Assembly (NCBI GenBank): GCA_913055925.1
Contig: CAJXLH010000070.1
Coordinates: forward strand, 1-10,473
Direction of reading: 5' to 3'
DNA length: 10,473 nucleotides
Source of the DNA: an uncultured Maritalea sp.
GTDB taxonomy: Bacteria > Pseudomonadota > Alphaproteobacteria > Rhizobiales > Devosiaceae
The notes under the pieces are model-generated. The model worked only from the letters and a program-made list of their open reading frames with translations, searched no databases and was not told where the DNA came from. This document shows, piece after piece, positions 6,958 through 10,473 of this stretch (position 1 is its first letter; each line of letters begins with the position of its first letter). The translations under genes were made by a program, and so were the position numbers.

Positions 6958-7524
6958 TTATTCAGCGGCGCTGGGGGTTAACTCCGGCGCCGTTTTTGTA
7001 AACTGGATCGACTTTGCGATTTCGGCCTCAAACGCCATGTGGCGGCGAAGGTTTTCAAAGAACCCACGCAGCATGTAGCCAGTGGCGTCGGCGGATTGAA
7101 CAGGCGTATCGGAAGCGAGTGCCAAAAGGGCATCGCGCACTTCTTCTCCAAAACATAAATCTTCGTGATGTTCGCCGGTTAACCGAGAGAGAATCAGATC
7201 AAATTCTTTTCGGGTTTTGTTGTGCTCAGCGAGCTTTGGAAACAGCTCTTCTTCTTCAAACTGGTGCGCTTTTTTCAAAATCGGGTCAATTGAGCGCGCC
7301 GCTGTGGCGCAGATATGCCGATCTAAATTGTCCGGCAGCGAATCCGCAATTTCCTCCAGACGATCACATAGCGCGTGCTTGTCGTGATGGTTTTTGCGTA
7401 AAAGTGCCAATAAATCAGTGGCTTGCGATTGTGACATAATTTCGATCTGTCCTACGCATTGATCGAAAGGCGAGCGAATGCGCGCACAACTTCCGATTAA
7501 ATCATTGTTTCTCTTCTGAGACAT
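6958..7524 (-). CDS. Hemerythrin-like (HHE domain) protein
   Basis: This is a soluble helical protein with a hemerythrin/HHE cation-binding domain at residues 40-170, expected to bind a di-iron centre that senses or carries O2 or NO. Candidate ligands are the HHDKH cluster (46-50), His87 with Glu91/92 in HQFEEEELFP, His119/120 in EHHEDL, and His162 plus Glu166 in HMAFEAE. The ATG at 7524 has a strong GAGGA site 9 nt upstream and gives 188 aa. A second ATG at 7437 (159 aa, MSQSQATDLLALL) starts right at the domain but has only AGGA 12 nt upstream. The 29-residue extension shows no domain or signal peptide. The gene diverges from the cbb3 oxidase operon across a region with a perfect FNR/FixK box. 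Its role in microaerobic life is an inference from that context. Confidence 0.85.
   Translation of the reverse strand: MSQKRNNDLIGSCARIRSPFDQCVGQIEIMSQSQATDLLALLRKNHHDKHALCDRLEEIADSLPDNLDRHICATAARSIDPILKKAHQFEEEELFPKLAEHNKTRKEFDLILSRLTGEHHEDLCFGEEVRDALLALASDTPVQSADATGYMLRGFFENLRRHMAFEAEIAKSIQFTKTAPELTPSAAE
6966..6997 (+). terminator. Intrinsic terminator of typA inside the convergent hemerythrin gene
   Basis: On the plus strand CGGCGC (6966-6971) pairs with GCGCCG (6987-6992). The stem continues inward to about 11 bp, counting two G-U pairs, around a GTTAA loop. Five T residues follow at 6993-6997. It lies 27 bp past the typA stop and within the last codons of the minus-strand hemerythrin-like gene. 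No T-run follows it on the minus strand, so it should act on typA only. Confidence 0.75.
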
Positions 7525-7533
7525 TTGGCCACG

Positions 7534-7538
7534 TCCTC
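7534..7538 (-). promoter_or_regulatory. Ribosome binding site supporting the long hemerythrin start
   Basis: On the minus strand GAGGA lies 9 nt before the ATG at 7524. It is the best ribosome site available to this gene and the reason the 188-aa form is listed. It conflicts with a class II reading of the FNR/FixK box on this side. Confidence 0.5.
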
Positions 7539-7550
7539 AATTTGCAAACC

Positions 7551-7564
7551 TTGACCTAGATCAA
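7551..7564. promoter_or_regulatory. FNR/FixK/FnrL-type binding site
   Basis: TTGACCTAGATCAA is a full match to the TTGAY-N4-RTCAA palindrome recognised by FNR-family regulators (FixK, FnrL, Anr). Its centre is about 103 bp upstream of the ccoN ATG. If it acts at -41.5, ccoN transcription would start near 7599, and TAGGTT (7587-7592) sits where the -10 element would be. Such boxes are the known control point of ccoNOQP/fixNOQP operons in alphaproteobacteria. The box is 27 bp from the hemerythrin ATG at 7524, so it may also activate or repress that gene. Confidence 0.85.
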
Positions 7565-7660
7565 CGTTCTATAGCTTCATCGGAACTAGGTTGCTGATGC
7601 CCAGAAAGGGCTGCAGTTCCATTTCGCTCTTTTTGGGGCGCGGACATTTGCGGGGATAAT

Positions 7661-9274
7661 ATGAAAAACTTAGGCTGGACCATCCTGCTGGGATTGGGCG
7701 CTCTGGGAGCTTTGCTTGCAGCAGCGTTTGGGCAGGACATACTCTTTACAACACATGCGTGGATCCTAGCGATCACGCTTGCAATCGGCACAGTTGTTAT
7801 GCTGCGTCTTGTGGGCGTGTCGGGTGATGGCGCTACGGATAAATCAGGTTATTTGGATGAACCCATTAAATATGGTGTCATTCTAACGACATTTTGGGGT
7901 GTCGTTGGCTTTCTTGTGGGCGTTGTGGTTGCGTTGCAACTGGCGTTCCCAGAACTCAATATTGAGCCCTATTTGAACTTTGGTCGTTTGCGTCCGCTTC
8001 ACACCTCTGCGGTTATTTTCGCATTTGGTGGTACCGCGCTTTTGACATCGAGTTTTTATGTGGTGCAACGCACCTGCCAAACGCGGATGCTTTCTGACGG
8101 GCTGACATGGTTCGTATTCTGGGGCTATCAGCTATTTATCGTTCTTGCCGCAACCGGTTACGTGTTGGGCATTACTGCCGGACGTGAATATGCAGAGCCT
8201 GAGTGGTATGTTGATCTTTGGTTGACCGTTGTTTGGGTTGGCTATCTGATCCTTTTCCTTGGCACACTGATCAAGCGTAAAGAGCCGCACATTTATGTGG
8301 CAAACTGGTTCTACCTCGCCTTTATCTTCACGATTGCGTTGCTGCACGTGGTGAACAACCTTTCGATGCCGGTCTCATTGTTGGGCTACAAATCTTACTC
8401 AGCTTTCGCTGGTGTACAGGATGCGTTGACCCAGTGGTGGTACGGCCACAACGCTGTAGGCTTCTTCCTAACAGCTGGCTTCTTGGGCATGATGTACTAT
8501 TTCATGCCAAAACAGGCTGAGCGTCCGGTTTACTCATATCGCTTGTCGATCATCCACTTCTGGTCGTTGATCTTCATGTATATCTGGGCTGGTCCGCACC
8601 ACTTGCACTACACAGCGCTTCCAGATTGGGCCCAGACTTTGGGCATGGTGTTCTCCATCATGTTGTGGATGCCTTCTTGGGGCGGCATGATCAACGGTTT
8701 GATGACGCTTTCAGGCGCTTGGGACAAAATCCGTACCGATCCGATTATCCGGATGATGGTGATCGCGGTGGCGTTCTACGGCATGTCTACATTTGAAGGT
8801 CCAATGATGTCTATCAAGGCAGTGAACGGCCTTTCTCACTATACAGATTGGACCATTGGTCACGTGCACTCAGGTGCTTTGGGCTGGGTCGGCATGATCA
8901 GCTTCGGCATGGTCTACTTCCTTGTGCCAAAACTTTGGGGCCGCAAGCAACTTTACTCGCTCCGCATGGTCAACTGGCACTTCTGGCTCGCGACGCTTGG
9001 CATCGTGGTCTATGCAGCGGTGATGTGGGTTTCTGGTATCACACAAGGCTTGATGTGGCGCGAATATGACGCGGAAGGTTTCCTTGTTTACTCATTCGCT
9101 GAAACTGTGGCTGCTTTGAAGCCATACTACATCCTTCGTGCTTTGGGTGGCGCCATGTATCTCGCTGGCGGTCTAGTGATGGCCTACAACGTCTACATGA
9201 CTATCAAGGGCAAGTACCGTGATGAAAAACCAATCGCAGTTGCACACCAAGCTTCAGCTCAACCAGCAGAATAA
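7661..9274 (+). CDS. ccoN: cbb3-type cytochrome c oxidase subunit I
   Basis: This is the catalytic heme-copper subunit of the high-affinity C-type oxidase in the inner membrane. It reduces O2 to water with proton pumping at low oxygen. The visible ligands are His114 in LRPLHTSAV (low-spin heme b), His263 in WWYGHNAVGFF and His313/His314 in WAGPHHLHY (CuB), and His401 and His403 in IGHVHSGALGW (heme b3 and heme b). Tyr307 sits where the cross-linked active-site tyrosine of cbb3 enzymes is expected. The 537-aa length exceeds pseudomonad CcoN by about 55 residues because of an N-terminal extension with an extra membrane segment (about 7-23 and 32-50), a form I associate with rhizobial FixN. A GGGG (7652-7655) precedes the ATG. 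It is the first gene of the operon, under the FNR/FixK-type box. Confidence 0.98.
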   Translation: MKNLGWTILLGLGALGALLAAAFGQDILFTTHAWILAITLAIGTVVMLRLVGVSGDGATDKSGYLDEPIKYGVILTTFWGVVGFLVGVVVALQLAFPELNIEPYLNFGRLRPLHTSAVIFAFGGTALLTSSFYVVQRTCQTRMLSDGLTWFVFWGYQLFIVLAATGYVLGITAGREYAEPEWYVDLWLTVVWVGYLILFLGTLIKRKEPHIYVANWFYLAFIFTIALLHVVNNLSMPVSLLGYKSYSAFAGVQDALTQWWYGHNAVGFFLTAGFLGMMYYFMPKQAERPVYSYRLSIIHFWSLIFMYIWAGPHHLHYTALPDWAQTLGMVFSIMLWMPSWGGMINGLMTLSGAWDKIRTDPIIRMMVIAVAFYGMSTFEGPMMSIKAVNGLSHYTDWTIGHVHSGALGWVGMISFGMVYFLVPKLWGRKQLYSLRMVNWHFWLATLGIVVYAAVMWVSGITQGLMWREYDAEGFLVYSFAETVAALKPYYILRALGGAMYLAGGLVMAYNVYMTIKGKYRDEKPIAVAHQASAQPAE

Positions 9275-9286
9275 GGGAGACGTCTA

Positions 9287-10018
9287 ATGGGTATTCTTGA
9301 TAAACACGGCGTCGTTGAACGTAATGCGACCTTGTTGCTGGTGGCTGGTCTGGTGACGGTTTCCATTGGCGGTATCGTTGAGATCGCGCCATTGTTCTAC
9401 CTCGAAAACACAATCGAGAAGGTGGAGGGGATGCGTCCTTATTCACCGCTCGAACTGGCTGGTCGGAACATTTACATTCGTGAGGGTTGCTACAACTGTC
9501 ACTCACAAATGATCCGTCCATTCCGTGATGAGGTGGAGCGTTATGGCCACTATTCATTGGCAGCGGAGAGCATGTATGACCATCCATTCCAATGGGGGTC
9601 AAAGCGAACCGGGCCGGATCTTGCCCGTGTGGGTGGACGCTATTCAAATGAGTGGCATGTTCAGCACATGAAAGACCCACAATCTGTGGTTCCAGAAAGC
9701 ATCATGCCTTCATATGCCTTCTTGGCGAAAGCTGAATTGGGTTATGAAAACATTGCTGATCACCTGGTTGCGAACCAACGTGTGGGTGTGCCGTACACCG
9801 AAGAGATGGTTGAAAATGCCTATGCAGATTTGACCGCTCAAGCGGACCCTGACGCGGATTGGGATGGCCTTGAAGCACGTTATCCGAAAGTTGTTTTGGG
9901 TGACTTTGATGGCGATCCAACCAAGCTGACTGAAATGGATGCTCTTGTGGCATACATGCAGATGCTCGGCACACTTGTAGACCTAAGCGCCTACAATCCT
10001 GAAGAAAACTATCGATAG
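9287..10018 (+). CDS. ccoO: cbb3-type cytochrome c oxidase subunit II (monoheme c)
   Basis: This membrane-anchored mono-heme cytochrome c passes electrons from CcoP to the CcoN heme-copper site. A single N-terminal membrane anchor spans about residues 14-38. The heme-binding motif is CYNCH at 68-72 in the family signature EGCYNCHSQMIRPFR, and Met140 in SIMPSYAFL is the expected axial ligand. The WGSKRTGPDLARVGGRYSN block is strongly conserved. Length of 243 aa matches alphaproteobacterial FixO proteins, which carry an acidic insert (about 175-210) not seen in the shorter pseudomonad form. GGGAG lies 7 nt before the ATG, and the gap from ccoN is 12 bp. Confidence 0.98.
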   Translation: MGILDKHGVVERNATLLLVAGLVTVSIGGIVEIAPLFYLENTIEKVEGMRPYSPLELAGRNIYIREGCYNCHSQMIRPFRDEVERYGHYSLAAESMYDHPFQWGSKRTGPDLARVGGRYSNEWHVQHMKDPQSVVPESIMPSYAFLAKAELGYENIADHLVANQRVGVPYTEEMVENAYADLTAQADPDADWDGLEARYPKVVLGDFDGDPTKLTEMDALVAYMQMLGTLVDLSAYNPEENYR

Positions 10019-10027
10019 GAGCGAAGG

Positions 10028-10210
10028 ATGATTGATTACGATTCATTCCGGCACTTCGCCGATAGTTGGGGACTTCTTTATATGCTGGTGATCTTTATCG
10101 GGGTGGTGCTTTTCATGTTCCGTCCCGGTGCCAAGCACCACGCTGAAACGGCGGCGAACATTCCGTTGAAAGACGATAGCAAGCCGCAAGGAGAGGAATT
10201 AAGTCAATGA
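10028..10210 (+). CDS. ccoQ: cbb3-type oxidase small subunit CcoQ/FixQ
   Basis: This 60-aa single-span membrane protein helps assemble or stabilise the cbb3 complex and is not catalytic. One membrane segment is visible at about residues 14-32 (WGLLYMLVIFIGVVLFMF), followed by the RPGAKHH turn and a polar cytoplasmic tail, as in FixQ. AGGAG (10017-10021) lies 6 nt before the ATG and overlaps the ccoO stop codon, indicating tight coupling. The stop codon overlaps the ccoP start in an ATGA arrangement. Confidence 0.93.
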   Translation: MIDYDSFRHFADSWGLLYMLVIFIGVVLFMFRPGAKHHAETAANIPLKDDSKPQGEELSQ

Positions 10211-10473
10211 GTGATAAAAAAGAAATTGACGACATCTCAGGCGTAGAAACAACAGGTCACGAGTGGGATGGTATTAAAGAGCTAAACAACCCGCTGCCGC
10301 GTTGGTGGTTGTGGACCTTTTATGGCACGATCGCCTGGTCAGTGGTTTACATGATCCTGTATCCGGCTATTCCGTTGATCAACGGCGCAACACCGGGTGT
10401 GCTTGGCTATTCGAGCCGTGGCGAGCTTCACAAAGAAGTCGATGCCGCAGCGGCGTTGAAAGCTGATGATGTT
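10207..10473 (+). CDS. ccoP: cbb3-type oxidase diheme subunit III, 5' part (cut by window end)
   Basis: Only the first 89 residues are present, with the reading frame open to the last base. The N-terminus is diagnostic of CcoP/FixP: a polar start, then the GHEWDGIKELNNPLPRWW signature at 18-34, a membrane anchor at about 33-57, and a periplasmic stretch with LGYSSRGELHKEV. The two CXXCH heme motifs expected for this electron-entry subunit would lie beyond the window. The ATG overlaps the ccoQ stop by 4 bp (ATGA), and GAGG (10193-10196) sits 10 nt upstream. The order N-O-Q-P is the standard one. Confidence 0.96.
   Translation, partial: MSDKKEIDDISGVETTGHEWDGIKELNNPLPRWWLWTFYGTIAWSVVYMILYPAIPLINGATPGVLGYSSRGELHKEVDAAAALKADDV

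Noticed and set aside
7441..7500. A second FNR-type half site (TTGATCG) near the hemerythrin start
   Set aside because: TTGAT is present but no matching RTCAA follows at the correct 4-nt spacing, so it is not a full box.
9204..9680. 158-codon open frame antisense to ccoN/ccoO
   Set aside because: It spans the ccoN-ccoO junction on the opposite strand of two certain genes, with no recognisable family.
1..10473. Mobile element, genomic island or novel defence system
   Set aside because: All identified genes are core metabolic, translational or respiratory. There are no integrase, transposase, toxin-antitoxin or defence domains and no CRISPR repeats, and composition looks uniform by eye.

Overview
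The window looks like chromosomal core DNA from an alphaproteobacterium, most likely a Hyphomicrobiales (Rhizobiales)-type organism of moderate GC. The evidence is a ccoN-ccoO-ccoQ-ccoP (fixNOQP) operon with an N-terminally long CcoN, a perfect FNR/FixK-type box in front of it, rhizobial-looking ArgG and TypA sequences, and compact gene packing with mixed strands. The species cannot be named from the sequence alone. I see no transposase, integrase, phage gene, CRISPR array, tRNA or rRNA.

Layout. Positions 67-1584 (minus strand) hold a two-gene unit: a LysE/RhtB-type exporter followed 3 bp later by rlmJ, a 23S rRNA adenine methyltransferase. A short divergent promoter region (1585-1732) separates it from argG (plus), which is followed 5 bp later by a VOC/glyoxalase-like gene with a TTG start. 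A long untranslated tail (3559-3739) with inverted repeats ends in a strong intrinsic terminator (3715-3747). Next is a BenE-family benzoate/H+ symporter-like gene on the minus strand, divergent from typA/bipA (plus). The terminator of typA appears to lie inside the last codons of the convergent hemerythrin-like gene (minus, 6958-7524).

The right end is respiratory. The hemerythrin-like gene and the cbb3 oxidase operon diverge from a 136-bp region that carries one perfect FNR/FixK/FnrL-type palindrome (7551-7564). ccoN, ccoO and ccoQ are complete. ccoP overlaps ccoQ by 4 bp and runs off the window at residue 89. These subunits build the high-affinity cbb3-type cytochrome c oxidase used at low oxygen. 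The hemerythrin-like di-iron protein is a plausible oxygen- or NO-binding partner under the same control.

I did not find a convincing previously undescribed system. The items most worth a second look are the shared anaerobic box and the start-site conflict it creates for the hemerythrin gene, the terminator embedded in a convergent coding sequence, and the structured tail after the argG-VOC pair.
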